A stretch of DNA of 64,000 nt from Schlesneria sp. (GTDB lineage Bacteria > Planctomycetota > Planctomycetia > Planctomycetales > Planctomycetaceae), in NCBI GenBank assembly GCA_028291515.1, contig JAQGHU010000107.1, positions 1-64,000 of the forward strand. The letters run 5' to 3'. The position numbers and the translations under genes were made by a program. Each line of letters begins with the position of its first letter. The stretch's first letter is position 1. Under the pieces are notes generated by a model. It saw only the letters and a program-made list of their open reading frames with translations. It did no database searches and was not told the origin of the DNA. Shown piece by piece: positions 43,811-53,398 of this stretch.

Positions 43811-44590
43811 GTGAAAATTGAACTTGTGGGGTCTTCAATTGGTGCCGGATCGACATTCCAGAACATGACCTCCTATATCATCAATGATTCTGTCGCAATC
43901 GACGCGGGGAGTCTGGGATTGGTGGCCCCCTTGGCGCGACAACTCGCAATTCAACATGTGCTGTTATCACATTCACATATCGATCATGTGGCAACGCTGC
44001 CAATATTCCTGGACAACGTCTTCAGTCCTGTTAGAGAATGCCCCAAAGTTTATGCAAGCCGCAACGTGTGGGACTGTTTGTCTCGCGACGTGTTTAACGA
44101 CCGGCTTTGGGCGGATCTGTCAGGCATCGCCATTGAGGAGGGCCAGTTCTATACCCCGATCGAACTCCAAAGTGAAACGACATTCAAGATTGCGGGATTG
44201 AGTATCACCCCCGTGTCGGTTGACCATAGCGTGCCGACTTTGGGTTTCCTGGTGGAGGACGAACGCGTCGCCATCCTGATTGTCTCGGACACCGGACCGA
44301 CGGAACGAATCTGGGAATTGGCCCGGCAGCAGTTGTTCTATGACAAGTTGAGAGCTGTGTTTCTGGAGTGCAGCTTTTCCAATTCATTCGAATGGCTGGC
44401 AAAAAAAACAGCCCACCTCTGCCCTCGACTGTTTGCCGCAGAATTCGCCAAGTTTCCATTAAACTTATCAATACTTCCAATCGCTGTGCATTTGAAAGGG
44501 TGGCTCTACGAGACGATTGAAGCTGAACTGGCTCAACTGTCGCTGCCCGGACTTTGCTTCGGAGATGGCGTGAAGACCTGGGATTTATAA
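43811..44590 (+). CDS. class II cyclic-nucleotide phosphodiesterase (metallo-beta-lactamase fold)
   Basis: Predicted 259 aa from GTG 43811. The class II PDE signature HSHIDHVATLPIFLDNVF includes the HxHxDH zinc site (about residue 55). Further ligands are VDHSVPTLGF (His), VSDTGPT (Asp) and a C-terminal His in VHLKGW. It hydrolyses cAMP or cGMP to the 5' nucleotide. It follows the cyclase gene on the same strand, giving a make-and-break pair; with the cNMP-regulated exporter ATPase it may form a signalling circuit. Confidence 0.88.
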   Translation: MKIELVGSSIGAGSTFQNMTSYIINDSVAIDAGSLGLVAPLARQLAIQHVLLSHSHIDHVATLPIFLDNVFSPVRECPKVYASRNVWDCLSRDVFNDRLWADLSGIAIEEGQFYTPIELQSETTFKIAGLSITPVSVDHSVPTLGFLVEDERVAILIVSDTGPTERIWELARQQLFYDKLRAVFLECSFSNSFEWLAKKTAHLCPRLFAAEFAKFPLNLSILPIAVHLKGWLYETIEAELAQLSLPGLCFGDGVKTWDL

Positions 44591-44655
44591 TACTCGCTCT
44601 TTCTGATCTTGGACTGCACTGGAGACTATCAGATTTACCTGGCGGATCATTCCTA

Positions 44656-45843
44656 ATGAAATCACTGCTCACCGCCGTTCTGTTGCTCTCGCTTGTGACG
44701 ATCACGTTGGGGGATGAGCCGTCTTCGGCGGAGTCGTTAATTGGCTACAACGAGCACCGCACGAATTTGACCGGCGGCAGGCATGCAAATGTCATCACGA
44801 ATCGGGCCATGATCGTTAAGGCTGATGGTACCGAACGGAAATTGATCGGGAGCGACTTACTGAATGAAGTCGGAGCGTGGACGCAGTTTGCGGGGTGGTC
44901 TCCCGATGGCAACACGGCGGTTGTGTTGCGAGCTTGGGAGAGCGCTGAGAATGCTCAGTGGGAAGAGCTACACAAGACGTTTCGCTTCACTCCCGAAGGC
45001 TGGTTGGTGGATTCGTATCTTATCGATGTGGCAACGGGGAAAGCCGTTAACCTGACCGGGGTTGAACGGATCAGTTTTTATAACTCGGGCGTGTTTTTCT
45101 GGCCGAACGATCCGACGAAGCTGGGATTCACGGCACTGATCAACGGTGCTTCGAAACCGTATCGCATGGATCGGGATGGTCGCAATAAAACAGACTTGAT
45201 GAAGAACTCCAGCGGCTTTGCGTATGGCTTCAGCAGTTCGCCCGATGGTTCTCGAATTTCATATCATGAGAACTATCAAGTCTACCTGGCTGATGCCGAT
45301 GGCTCGAATCGCATTCATGTGCAGACGGGCCATCCGTTTGTCTTCGTCCCCACCTGGTCCCCCGATGGGAAATGGCTGCTGTTCGTTTCTGGCGAGCATT
45401 ACAACTGCCACCCGCACATCGTGAGGGCCGATGGGACTGGACTGCAAAAGCTGGCCGATCGTGGGGGATATCGAGGTGTCATGGAATTCCTGGATGTGCC
45501 CGACTATCACGGCGGCAGCAGCGACGTGCCGGTCTGGTCGACCGATGGCGGGTCCATCTTTTACACCGCAAAGGTCGGCAACAACGTCGAGCTGTTTCGA
45601 GTGACGCTCGATGGTCAGTCCGAGCAACTGACGAAGTCAGAAGAAGGGACCTTGCACTATCACCCAAAGCCCTCGCCCGATGGCAAGTCGATCGCCTATG
45701 GGTCGAAGCGAAATGGCGTTCGGAATCTATTCGTGATGCGATTGTTGGATCGCAACGAGCATGCTCTGACTGATGTCGCGGTCGGCCAGGCGGCGATGCA
45801 TGCCCACTGGCAGCCTTTGAAGGGTGTCGGTTCGGATCGGTGA
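44656..45843 (+). CDS. secreted TolB-like (PD40) beta-propeller protein
   Basis: Predicted 395 aa from ATG 44656, which gives a clean signal peptide (MKSLLTAVLLLSLVTITLGD); the frame is open from 44554. PD40/WD40-like blades are GWSPDGNTAVVLRAW, SSPDGSRISYHENY, TWSPDGKWLLFVSGE, VWSTDGGSIFYTAKV and KPSPDGKSIAYGSKR, spread over residues about 80-380. Typical of TolB-type periplasmic propellers that bind peptides or are coupled to hydrolases; no hydrolase domain is present here. Single gene. Confidence 0.9.
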   Translation: MKSLLTAVLLLSLVTITLGDEPSSAESLIGYNEHRTNLTGGRHANVITNRAMIVKADGTERKLIGSDLLNEVGAWTQFAGWSPDGNTAVVLRAWESAENAQWEELHKTFRFTPEGWLVDSYLIDVATGKAVNLTGVERISFYNSGVFFWPNDPTKLGFTALINGASKPYRMDRDGRNKTDLMKNSSGFAYGFSSSPDGSRISYHENYQVYLADADGSNRIHVQTGHPFVFVPTWSPDGKWLLFVSGEHYNCHPHIVRADGTGLQKLADRGGYRGVMEFLDVPDYHGGSSDVPVWSTDGGSIFYTAKVGNNVELFRVTLDGQSEQLTKSEEGTLHYHPKPSPDGKSIAYGSKRNGVRNLFVMRLLDRNEHALTDVAVGQAAMHAHWQPLKGVGSDR

Positions 45844-45868
45844 TTGCAGTGAACAGAATCGCTGTCAT

Positions 45869-48013
45869 TCAAACGGTGAACTTGATCTCTCGCATTTCCT
45901 CACGTCCATCAGCTAAACATTTCACGGTCGCCACGGCACGATGATCGCCTTGCGCTATCTCGGGCATCGCAAGGATGTAGGCGTGGTCGCTAAGCCGCAT
46001 CCCGTTCCCGCGTCGTTCTTCCAACTGAGGCTGGACGGGTTGGCCGTCGATCTCTAATGATTTGAACTCGCTCACCGGTTTCGTCAGCAGGCCCTGGTTT
46101 GTGTTTGACCAGGCACACCTGACGCGAATCGTCGCGCCCCGTTCCGGGCGAAATGCTTCCAACTCGTCTTCGGGTCGAAGAACGGCCAGCGAGACCATCG
46201 GTCTGGCGATGCGTGGATTGTTCCACCACCGCCATTCGATTTGGCGGTCCAGCATGTCACCGGCCACCTCATCTGAACCCGCGTGCATGCGGAGTTCGTT
46301 GTTCGTGATCGCATCACGACGGACTGCGGCGACCCAGTTATTGCGTAACGCCACAGACCATCCCTGCCAAGTCGGTTCCGTCGCCAGGAACAAAGTCCGA
46401 AATCCTTCCGTCATATCTGCGAACCACCAGGGTTCTGCACCATGGGCATCTTGCAGAGCGACGAAAGGCAGATGACCTCGATAGCGGTTCAAGTGCGGTT
46501 CGCTGTTGGTAAAGTCGGGATTGCCGAAATGAAAGGTGCTGATTGCGTCGTAGCCGCCGGTCTCAATCGAAGAGTCCAATATCGTTCGCACCAGTTCTTC
46601 ATTCTCGCCGAACTGCCAGATCAGCTGTCCGCCTGCTGTCTTCAGAGGTGTGATCCTGCGCTGATAGAACTGATCCCAATTTGGTAGTTCCGATTGTCCG
46701 TTCATCGGTGAACCAATCGTCGCTCCCGCGGGGGAGGCGATATCGCTCATATGGCTGTAGGTGCCAAACCCGGGCACATCGATCCAGGTGCCGTACTCTT
46801 CGTTCGCCGCGAAGAACGTCACCGGCAGCTTTTCACGATCTGCAATGGCTTGTGCCGTTTTCAACCATCGCGGCGAGGCGTTCTTCGCACCCCACAAATC
46901 GATCTTGAGATCACGAGCTAAGGCCACCGCGTCGTGAGGGCTTCCGGTGCCGTGGGCTTCGATCTGGATCGTATAGACACGGAGGTTTTTTGGAAGTGCG
47001 ACGATCGTCTTGGGAGGCGGAGACGGAATCGCATCCAATCGATCGAGAGCGTTCAGGCTCGCCAGCGATTCCAGTGCATATCGGGTGGCGACCGCATTGC
47101 TGGCCCAGCCTGGTCGATCACCGAATCCCCCGTCAGAATTCCTGAGCGACAACAGATATTTGAGAACAGCAGACTCGTCGAGCGGCCGTGCATTAAGTTG
47201 TGTCAAAGAGCGAATCGCCGCCCACGTGTAGGCGACATCAGGTTGTGTGCCATGGCCGGGACGAGGTTGCCATTTGAATCCCCCGTCGGTCCCCTGGCAT
47301 GCCTGGACCCATTCGATCGTTGGCTGTCTCAACTCATCGTGGCCTCCGACGACCGCCAATGCTTCCAGCCCCCACCACGTATTCAGAATGTTGCCATCGC
47401 TGCCGTCATCTGCTGGCGTATTGTTGAAACTGCCGTTGGAACGTCGCCGGCTGAGAAGATAAGTGACCCACTCATTCGGGATATCCGCAGAGGGTATTCC
47501 CAATAGCTGCCGACAGGTGATCGCGGCGAGCTGAAATCGAAAAATGGGATAACGATGCCGTTCGTATTGCGGCAGGTACGGAACGGGGGCCTTCCAGTCA
47601 GTGACACGATCGCGAAAGTCACTCACATCCTGTTGCAGCCAGAGCAGCGACTGAATCTGGTGATAGTCAAATTCGCGATGTTCTTGTTCGAGCTTCTTCC
47701 ACGCCGTTGGATGATGATGGCGAATATACGCCGCACATCGATTTGGATTCGGCACGCTCTTATTGAGGATCCGATAACTTGCGATCGTGGCGAACGTCGG
47801 CGACAGATGAGACACCTGCTGGTCGTGCCACCCATAGCCGCCATCCTTGCGAGCGAGCGACTCCAGATAAGCGAGTACCTTTTCTCTGCCGCTGAGTGAC
47901 AGGTCGGCACCACGACCGACTCGACCGGCCAGGCCTGCGCAACTGGCTGCGGCCATGCCCTTCAAGATTGTCCTGCGTGACAACTTGCTCGCTGCGATAT
48001 CGTTACGTGCCAT
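45869..48013 (-). CDS. Tat-exported alpha/alpha-barrel (prenyltransferase-like) protein with polysaccharide-enzyme-like C-terminal part
   Basis: Predicted 714 aa. Tat leader LSRRTILKGMAAASCAGLAG. Residues about 40-330 carry repeats of the squalene-cyclase/prenyltransferase beta type with QxDGGF-like turns (LARKDGGYGWHD, GTDGGFKWQP, NSDGGFGDRPGW). Residues about 345-560 look like an NodB/PHP-like barrel region (LRVYTIQIEAHGTGSPHDAV; PVTFFAANEEYGTWIDV; HLPFVALQDAHGAEPWWF), followed by a beta-rich tail. The two-part architecture suggests an exported carbohydrate- or lipid-acting enzyme; the substrate is unknown. Repeat copy C lies 12 bp upstream of its start. Confidence 0.75.
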   Translation of the reverse strand: MARNDIAASKLSRRTILKGMAAASCAGLAGRVGRGADLSLSGREKVLAYLESLARKDGGYGWHDQQVSHLSPTFATIASYRILNKSVPNPNRCAAYIRHHHPTAWKKLEQEHREFDYHQIQSLLWLQQDVSDFRDRVTDWKAPVPYLPQYERHRYPIFRFQLAAITCRQLLGIPSADIPNEWVTYLLSRRRSNGSFNNTPADDGSDGNILNTWWGLEALAVVGGHDELRQPTIEWVQACQGTDGGFKWQPRPGHGTQPDVAYTWAAIRSLTQLNARPLDESAVLKYLLSLRNSDGGFGDRPGWASNAVATRYALESLASLNALDRLDAIPSPPPKTIVALPKNLRVYTIQIEAHGTGSPHDAVALARDLKIDLWGAKNASPRWLKTAQAIADREKLPVTFFAANEEYGTWIDVPGFGTYSHMSDIASPAGATIGSPMNGQSELPNWDQFYQRRITPLKTAGGQLIWQFGENEELVRTILDSSIETGGYDAISTFHFGNPDFTNSEPHLNRYRGHLPFVALQDAHGAEPWWFADMTEGFRTLFLATEPTWQGWSVALRNNWVAAVRRDAITNNELRMHAGSDEVAGDMLDRQIEWRWWNNPRIARPMVSLAVLRPEDELEAFRPERGATIRVRCAWSNTNQGLLTKPVSEFKSLEIDGQPVQPQLEERRGNGMRLSDHAYILAMPEIAQGDHRAVATVKCLADGREEMREIKFTV

Positions 48014-48024
48014 GAAGATTCCTT

Positions 48025-48120
48025 AGTGCGGGTCGCACTTCCGTGTCGCGTTGAAGCATGGGTTAGACTCAGCGGTTTTCTGCTCGCGGGACGCCACAGT
48101 TCGGTGGGATGCGTTCTAGC
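48025..48120 (+). repeat. 96-bp interspersed repeat, copy C
   Basis: Begins AGTGCGGGTCGCACT and ends TTCTAGC. It lies immediately upstream of the 48013 start, as copy B does for the RraA-like gene. A second, shorter dispersed repeat (48144-48174) follows it. Confidence 0.85.
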
Positions 48121-48143
48121 GAGCGGCCACGGCGCCCTCTGTC

Positions 48144-48174
48144 GAAGACACGGCCACGTCGAGGAGTCCGTGGC
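48144..48174. repeat. dispersed short repeat (second copy of 6353)
   Basis: GAAGACACGGCCACGTCGAG then gagtccgtggc, matching 6353-6393 apart from a six-base gap. Intergenic. Confidence 0.55.
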
Positions 48175-48215
48175 CCCATCTTCGCGTATTTTGCGAGTCG
48201 AATCGCGCCCCACAT

Positions 48216-49628
48216 CTAGCGGGCCTTATCTTTGATCGGCCAGAGTGGGTTCTCAACACGGGCTTCGCGGAAATACGCTTCGAACTCGGCGACGACTTCA
48301 GGATGAGTTGCAGCGACGTTGGTGGTCTCCGCGACATCGCGTTCCAAGTCGTAAAGTTCCAGAGGCCCCTTGGAGCTTTGTCGGATGCCCTTCCAATTCT
48401 TGATGCGGGCCGCCTGCTGAAAGCCTCGCTCATGAAATTCGAAGTAAAGAGGTGGATGTTCGACGACTTGATTTTGAAGTAATGCAGGGAGTATGGAAAT
48501 TCCGTCGCCTTTCGTCGGCAGCACTTGCCCCGTGAGTGCCGCCAGCGTCGGCATCACATCCCAGAACGTCCAGACCTGTGTACTGGTGTCACCTGCGGGA
48601 ATATGATCTGGCCAGCGAGCGATGCTGGGGGAACGAATTCCTCCTTCATAGAGGTCGCGTTTCCGACCTCTTAGGTCACCGGAATGGGCAAACAGCGAAT
48701 CATTGTAGGCGGCTCCATTGTCGCTCGCGAAAATCACCAGCGTCTGAGTGTCGAGATTCAACTCGCCGAGCAGCGACATCAAACGGCCAACATCCCGATC
48801 CAATCGCGTGATCATCGCAGCCAGCGTTTTAAGATTGGAATCCCACGTTTCGGCCTCATACGGTGCCAGATCTGGAACCTGCAGTTTCTGATGAGGCAGC
48901 GTGTAGGATAGGTCCAAAAAAAAGGGTCGCTGACGATGATCGCGAATGAATTGGAGTGCCTCTTCCGTCAATAGGTCATGTGAGTATGACTTGCCATCCA
49001 GTTGGACAACCTCCTGATTTCGCCACAGTGTTGGCGGATAGTGCTCGTGCGCCATTCGCTGGCAGTTGTAACCGAAGAAATAATCGAACCCCATCTTGTC
49101 CGGAGTACTGTTGGAACCAGGATGGCCGAGTCCCCACTTTCCGATCAGGCCCGTGTCGTATCCGGCCCGCTTCATCAAATGCGCGATGGTGAAGGTGTCG
49201 GCGGGCATGGGTATCTGGCCTTCGGGCTTCACCTCTTGATTGCCACGAATGGAGGCATGGCCGCCGTGCAGACCTGTCATCAGGCAGCAGCGAGATGGAG
49301 CGCAGACTGTCGCGCCGGCATAAGCTTGTGTGAACCGCATCCCTTGAGCTGCAAGTCGATCCAGATGAGGCGTGCGAATCAGCTTTTGTCCGAAGCAGCC
49401 AAGATCGCCATATCCCAAGTCATCCGCCAGAATCAGCACCACGTTCGGAGGTCGCGGCTTGCCGTCAGGGGCGACCTGTTGTGCATTCGCCTTCCGCTCA
49501 CTCTCGTCATTCGCGCGAGCTTCTGATACCAGACCCATTACGTCGAACGCGAGTAGACCGAGCATCGAGAATACCGCCGAATGAACGGCGCGGCGAATCA
49601 ATTGCTCCCTCAAGCTCTGTCGATCCAT
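48216..49628 (-). CDS. secreted sulfatase (arylsulfatase A-like)
   Basis: Predicted 470 aa. N-terminal leader (VFSMLGLLAFDVMGLVSEARA). Type I sulfatase: metal site NVVLILADDLGYGDLGCFGQ, and the formylglycine motif VCAPSRCCLMTGLHGGHASI, whose Cys is converted to formylglycine by the FGE enzyme. Further motifs are KWGLGHPG (Lys/His), FASDNGAAYNDSL (metal Asp/Asn) and a typical C-terminal segment ending in the ELYDLERD motif. It hydrolyses sulfate esters, presumably on algal polysaccharides as in other planctomycetes. Substrate unassigned; no carbohydrate-active partners adjoin it. Confidence 0.95.
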   Translation of the reverse strand: MDRQSLREQLIRRAVHSAVFSMLGLLAFDVMGLVSEARANDESERKANAQQVAPDGKPRPPNVVLILADDLGYGDLGCFGQKLIRTPHLDRLAAQGMRFTQAYAGATVCAPSRCCLMTGLHGGHASIRGNQEVKPEGQIPMPADTFTIAHLMKRAGYDTGLIGKWGLGHPGSNSTPDKMGFDYFFGYNCQRMAHEHYPPTLWRNQEVVQLDGKSYSHDLLTEEALQFIRDHRQRPFFLDLSYTLPHQKLQVPDLAPYEAETWDSNLKTLAAMITRLDRDVGRLMSLLGELNLDTQTLVIFASDNGAAYNDSLFAHSGDLRGRKRDLYEGGIRSPSIARWPDHIPAGDTSTQVWTFWDVMPTLAALTGQVLPTKGDGISILPALLQNQVVEHPPLYFEFHERGFQQAARIKNWKGIRQSSKGPLELYDLERDVAETTNVAATHPEVVAEFEAYFREARVENPLWPIKDKAR

Positions 49629-49658
49629 AGCGTTCTCTCTTATCGCTGACTGAGTTGC

Positions 49659-50162
49659 TTACCGGTTATTTCGCCTGTCTGCAATGATCTTCAGTTCACC
49701 GGGCTGCCCCGTCAATGAGAGATTGATGTCGGCGTTGCCAGTCGAGGGGATCGTGGCCGTCAATCCCGAAGTCGCAACAACTGAATATGTATCTGGAATC
49801 ATCGATTGTTCGGATTGATACAATGGAGGCTTTGTATCGGGATTCACAGGATCCGGCTCATATTCGAGCTTTGCTTTCGTGACGGTCACCGCATAATTCC
49901 CCGCGACAGCACCATCGCCGGGCTCGAATGTTTCGAGTGTAAATCGTCCATTTGAGCCAGACTGTCCGAATGCGGCATAGTTCCCGCCCAGCGGATGCAG
50001 CGCCACTGTCGCTTTGCTCAATGGCTCGCCATTAAACGTGACGATCCCCACAACTTTCACGAGCGGCGGCCGCTTTTTCTGCCATTTGTCCTGGCTCGTC
50101 GAGCAACCCGAGAACATCACCGCACATCCGACAGAAAGTAACACACACTTAATCGCGTTCAT
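49659..50162 (-). CDS. lipoprotein with carboxypeptidase-regulatory-like fold
   Basis: Predicted 167 aa. Lipobox after the leader MNAIKCVLLSVGCAVMFSG (Cys at residue 20). A beta-sandwich domain follows: VKVVGIVTFNGEPLSKATVA, then SGSNGRFTLETFEPGDGAVA with GNYAVTVTKA, the pattern of planctomycete 'carboxypeptidase regulatory-like' surface lipoproteins. It lies downstream of the DUF1559 gene on the same strand (66-bp gap), a common pairing. Structural or adhesion role inferred. Confidence 0.88.
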   Translation of the reverse strand: MNAIKCVLLSVGCAVMFSGCSTSQDKWQKKRPPLVKVVGIVTFNGEPLSKATVALHPLGGNYAAFGQSGSNGRFTLETFEPGDGAVAGNYAVTVTKAKLEYEPDPVNPDTKPPLYQSEQSMIPDTYSVVATSGLTATIPSTGNADINLSLTGQPGELKIIADRRNNR

Positions 50163-50227
50163 CGAAACGGAGATCCTGTTCGTGATCAGAAGAACCAGAC
50201 AAGAAGTTGATCAAGTGTCCGGCAGAC

Positions 50228-51288
50228 TTAGAACTCACCGACAATTTCGCCGGATTGGCGTGTCCCCAACGCTCCCCAAACCCCGAATGGGCTAGGCCCA
50301 ATCCCGAGTGCCGCCGCTGTCGCGGTTGCCGCTTGGTTCCCCGCGTCAATGTTGTCACTGACAAAGCGCACCCCACCGTCGCCCAGGAGAGCATGCGCTC
50401 CACCGACGTGCTTGCTTCCTGCCGAGCACAGCCCAAGCGACGAATTGGAAGCGGAGAGAATGCAGCTCGGAGAATTTGGTGGCTGAGCAGTGACAACACA
50501 GTTTACGGTCGGAGCTCCCTCGCCCCAGTTTCGACCACGAAAAGGCTGCACAGCGACTGTATATTGACGAGTCGCTTTATTATAGAGGGCTCGGCAGTTG
50601 GCCGGAATCTTATCGGCATTCCCCGCGACAGGGGACGCGATCGAGCCCAGATCGTTGGTCGTCGTCGGCAGGATAAATTCCGCCATCAGCAGCGTATTCG
50701 ACAGACCGTCGTTGGCGTCGCGGAACTTAAAAAAGCTCATTTTACCGAACATTCCGCGAACAAGATTACTGGCCATATCATTGGTATCGCTCGTCACGAA
50801 TCCGTATGTCGTGCGACCCCGTTTGGCCTGATAGCCGCCCCCATCAAGAACGTGAGAGCTCATGGTGGGACACATCAGCATCGACAACTTGTTGTCGTAA
50901 GGCGCAAACGTTTCTGTCCAGGGTGCCGGCCCCATTGATGGGTAACCTGAACCTGGATTCGCAATCGAGTTGTACAGGGATGACTGATCGATGTACGGAA
51001 GCAAGTAGACGATACCGCTGAGGTAGCCTTGGTTACCCCAGCCCCGCCAGCGTCGTTCCCTCCTCGTGCTGGTGGCAAAGCGCCGTGCGTCGATTCGTAG
51101 TTGTGCAGTGCGAGTCCCAACTGTTTGAGATTGTTACGACACTGCGTACGTCGAGCAGCCTCGCGCGCCTGCTGAACAGCAGGCAGCAGCAATGCGATCA
51201 AGACAGCGATGATCGCAATCACAACCAACAGTTCGATCAAGGTGAATCCCGATGTGAGTTTTCGGGACGTTTGACTTAGTCGGTGCAT
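50228..51288 (-). pseudogene. DUF1559 prepilin-like protein, frameshifted
   Basis: The N-terminal part (ATG 51288; GAGGAG nine bases upstream) encodes the type IV prepilin-like helix [20 protein letters not shown] and [20 protein letters not shown]. The remainder, from [17 protein letters not shown] to the family's terminal GEIVGEF, is in another frame. The break lies in a run of four C on the plus strand (51036-51039); one more base there would join ...[18 protein letters not shown] in one frame. It could be a true mutation or a homopolymer sequencing error. Intact, it would be about 350 aa, the normal length. DUF1559 proteins are presumed secreted pseudopilin-like proteins. Confidence 0.88.
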
Positions 51289-51874
51289 GGTCCACATCTC
51301 CTCGCTAAATCAGATTTGTGAAGAATTGTATTACTGGCGGCCCGAGCGATCGTGAACAGAAAAGTAGCCAGCCAAGATGAATAGCTCATCAAGAAGCGAC
51401 GCCTTTTTTGCGAAGACCGCTTTCTCAAAAGAAGGGAGTTCATTGTTCATTAAGTGGTCATTCGATTCCGCATTTTTCGGGAAGTCGCAATAATTGCGCG
51501 GGAGCTTGGATTTGAGGCGATTGGAGTCGGTTGTTTTCTTCCCACCTCTTCCATTCAGCGTGACAGCGAGAGATCAATTGTCCTCCAATCATTCGATGAT
51601 TGGCGAGAACTTGTCACCGTGAGTTCTGTAGAGTTCCCGCTGAGTCATTCATTTCGACGTCCGAAAACGGCGAGTAATCGAGTCACAACGCGCCAAGAAT
51701 GTCGCAGGTTGAACGCAATTACTGTGGTGGGCACCGAAGGGCGGAAGCATGAATCACGATGGAGGGGTCCTCAGGAACAAAGTCATTGCAAAGCTCACGC
51801 GCGGCCAACACAGGCAATCCGACCATCTGCCCGCGGCACGAATTTCGCGAATTGTTGAGGCGCGAGAAAAAGAT
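51289..51874. other. 586-bp divergent region upstream of ada-alkA
   Basis: It contains the leader of the DUF1559 gene on one side and the promoter of the alkylation-repair operon on the other. The alkA frame is open back to 51749, but those codons lack features of the family. No repeats or other genes are seen. Confidence 0.4.
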
Positions 51875-53389
51875 ATGGCGGATGTCACGGTCTTCGATCT
51901 CGATGCTGGTGCCCTGTACGAAGCGGTTCTGACTCGAGATCGACGTTTCGATGGGCAGATGTTTGTGGCGGTCAGCTCGACTCGCATTTACTGCCGGCCC
52001 ATCTGCACGGTCCGTCCGCCACAGTTCAAGAACTGCACCTTCTACAAAACGGCAGCGGCGGCCGAGGCTCAGGGATATCGCCCTTGCCTGAGGTGCCGCC
52101 CGGAACTTGCTCCAGGTTCGTCCGCACCCGTCGATGCCGTCCCTCGCCTGGCAGCGCTGGCCATTCGACGCATTGAAGACGGAGCGTTGTCGCGACTTAG
52201 TCTCGACGAATTGGCCGCGGAGTTTGATGTCACCGCTAGACATTTGCGGCGTGCCATTCGCCAGGAAGTCGGACTGAGTCCCGTGGAATTGGCTCAGACG
52301 CAACGCCTGCTGCTGGCGAAGCAACTTCTCACGGACACGAAAATGTCTGTCACTGAAGCCGCATTCGCAGCCGGGTTTGAGAGTCTTCGTCGATTCAACG
52401 CTGCCTTCAAAGATCGGTATCGATTGACGCCGACATCCTTGCGGCGATCGGTGGGCACGAACAAGAGCGATTCGAAAGACGTTTACCGCTTCAATCTGGC
52501 CGTCCGGCCTCCATTCGACTTGGCTCCTCTACTTGCGTTTTGGGGAGCTCGATCGACTGCTGGAGTTGAGCAGGTGATTGACGGGTGGTATCGCCGAATT
52601 GTCGTCGTGGGTCATTATCAAGGATGGATTGCGGTCGGCCCCGGTCGCAAAGATCACACGGTCCAGGTGCTGGTTTCGACGGATCTCGGGCCCGTGTTGT
52701 CGCAGGTGCTGTCTCGATTGAAAGCGATGCTCGACGTGCGAGCTCGTCCGGATGCCATTGCGGAACATCTCTCCAAGGACCCGCTGCTCGCGTCTCATCT
52801 ACGACAATGGCCAGGGCTGCGCGTGCCGGGGGCATTTGATGGATTTGAATGCGGCATCCGGACAATCCTCGGTCAACAAGTAAGTGTTCGAGCAGCGACT
52901 ACGATCGCAGGTCGACTTGCCAGCCAGTTCGGGTGGCCTTGCGAGACCCCTTATGATTCACTGACGACCGCCTTCCCAGCGCCGGAAATTCTGGCCGCCG
53001 CGAGCATCATCGAACTCAAGGCGCTGGGTCTGACTACTCGGCGAGCGGAAACGATTAAGGGTTTCGCCAACGCTGTTGCCAGCGGCCATATTCGGTTGGA
53101 ACCCGGAGTCGATCCAGACCGAATCCGCTCTGCGATGCTGGCCTTACCAGGAATCGGGAGTTGGACGGCTGAATACCTGTTGATGAGAGCGGTCGGCTGG
53201 CCCGATGCCTTCCCCGCCAATGATCTGGGGCTGATCAAAGCATCGGGCCTTTCATCAGCCGCGTTGCGGATCAGAGCGGAGAGTTGGCGACCATGGCGGA
53301 GCTATGCCGCAGCACTACTTTGGCAATCCCTATCCGATTCGAGCAACCCAACTGCGGGCTGCCTGAATCTTAAGACCCTCAGCGATTGA
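51875..53389 (+). CDS. alkA: Ada-type methyl-sensor/AraC regulator fused to AlkA DNA glycosylase
   Basis: Predicted 504 aa from ATG 51875. Residues about 1-85 are the Ada zinc/methylphosphotriester domain (RDRRFDGQMFVAVSSTRIYC, RPICTVRPPQFKNC, CLRCRPELAPG). The next segment is an AraC-type HTH (LSLDELAAEFDVTARHLRRA; MSVTEAAFAAGFESLRRFNA). The C-terminal half is AlkA: an N-terminal fold, then HhH-glycosylase GIRTILGQQVSVRAATTIAG and LPGIGSWTAEYLLMRAVGWP with DAFPANDLG, which carries the catalytic Asp. It senses methylated DNA and excises 3-methylpurines. It is followed after 9 bp by the ogt gene, so together they make the adaptive response to alkylation. Confidence 0.95.
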   Translation: MADVTVFDLDAGALYEAVLTRDRRFDGQMFVAVSSTRIYCRPICTVRPPQFKNCTFYKTAAAAEAQGYRPCLRCRPELAPGSSAPVDAVPRLAALAIRRIEDGALSRLSLDELAAEFDVTARHLRRAIRQEVGLSPVELAQTQRLLLAKQLLTDTKMSVTEAAFAAGFESLRRFNAAFKDRYRLTPTSLRRSVGTNKSDSKDVYRFNLAVRPPFDLAPLLAFWGARSTAGVEQVIDGWYRRIVVVGHYQGWIAVGPGRKDHTVQVLVSTDLGPVLSQVLSRLKAMLDVRARPDAIAEHLSKDPLLASHLRQWPGLRVPGAFDGFECGIRTILGQQVSVRAATTIAGRLASQFGWPCETPYDSLTTAFPAPEILAAASIIELKALGLTTRRAETIKGFANAVASGHIRLEPGVDPDRIRSAMLALPGIGSWTAEYLLMRAVGWPDAFPANDLGLIKASGLSSAALRIRAESWRPWRSYAAALLWQSLSDSSNPTAGCLNLKTLSD

Positions 53390-53398
53390 AAGTAAAAA

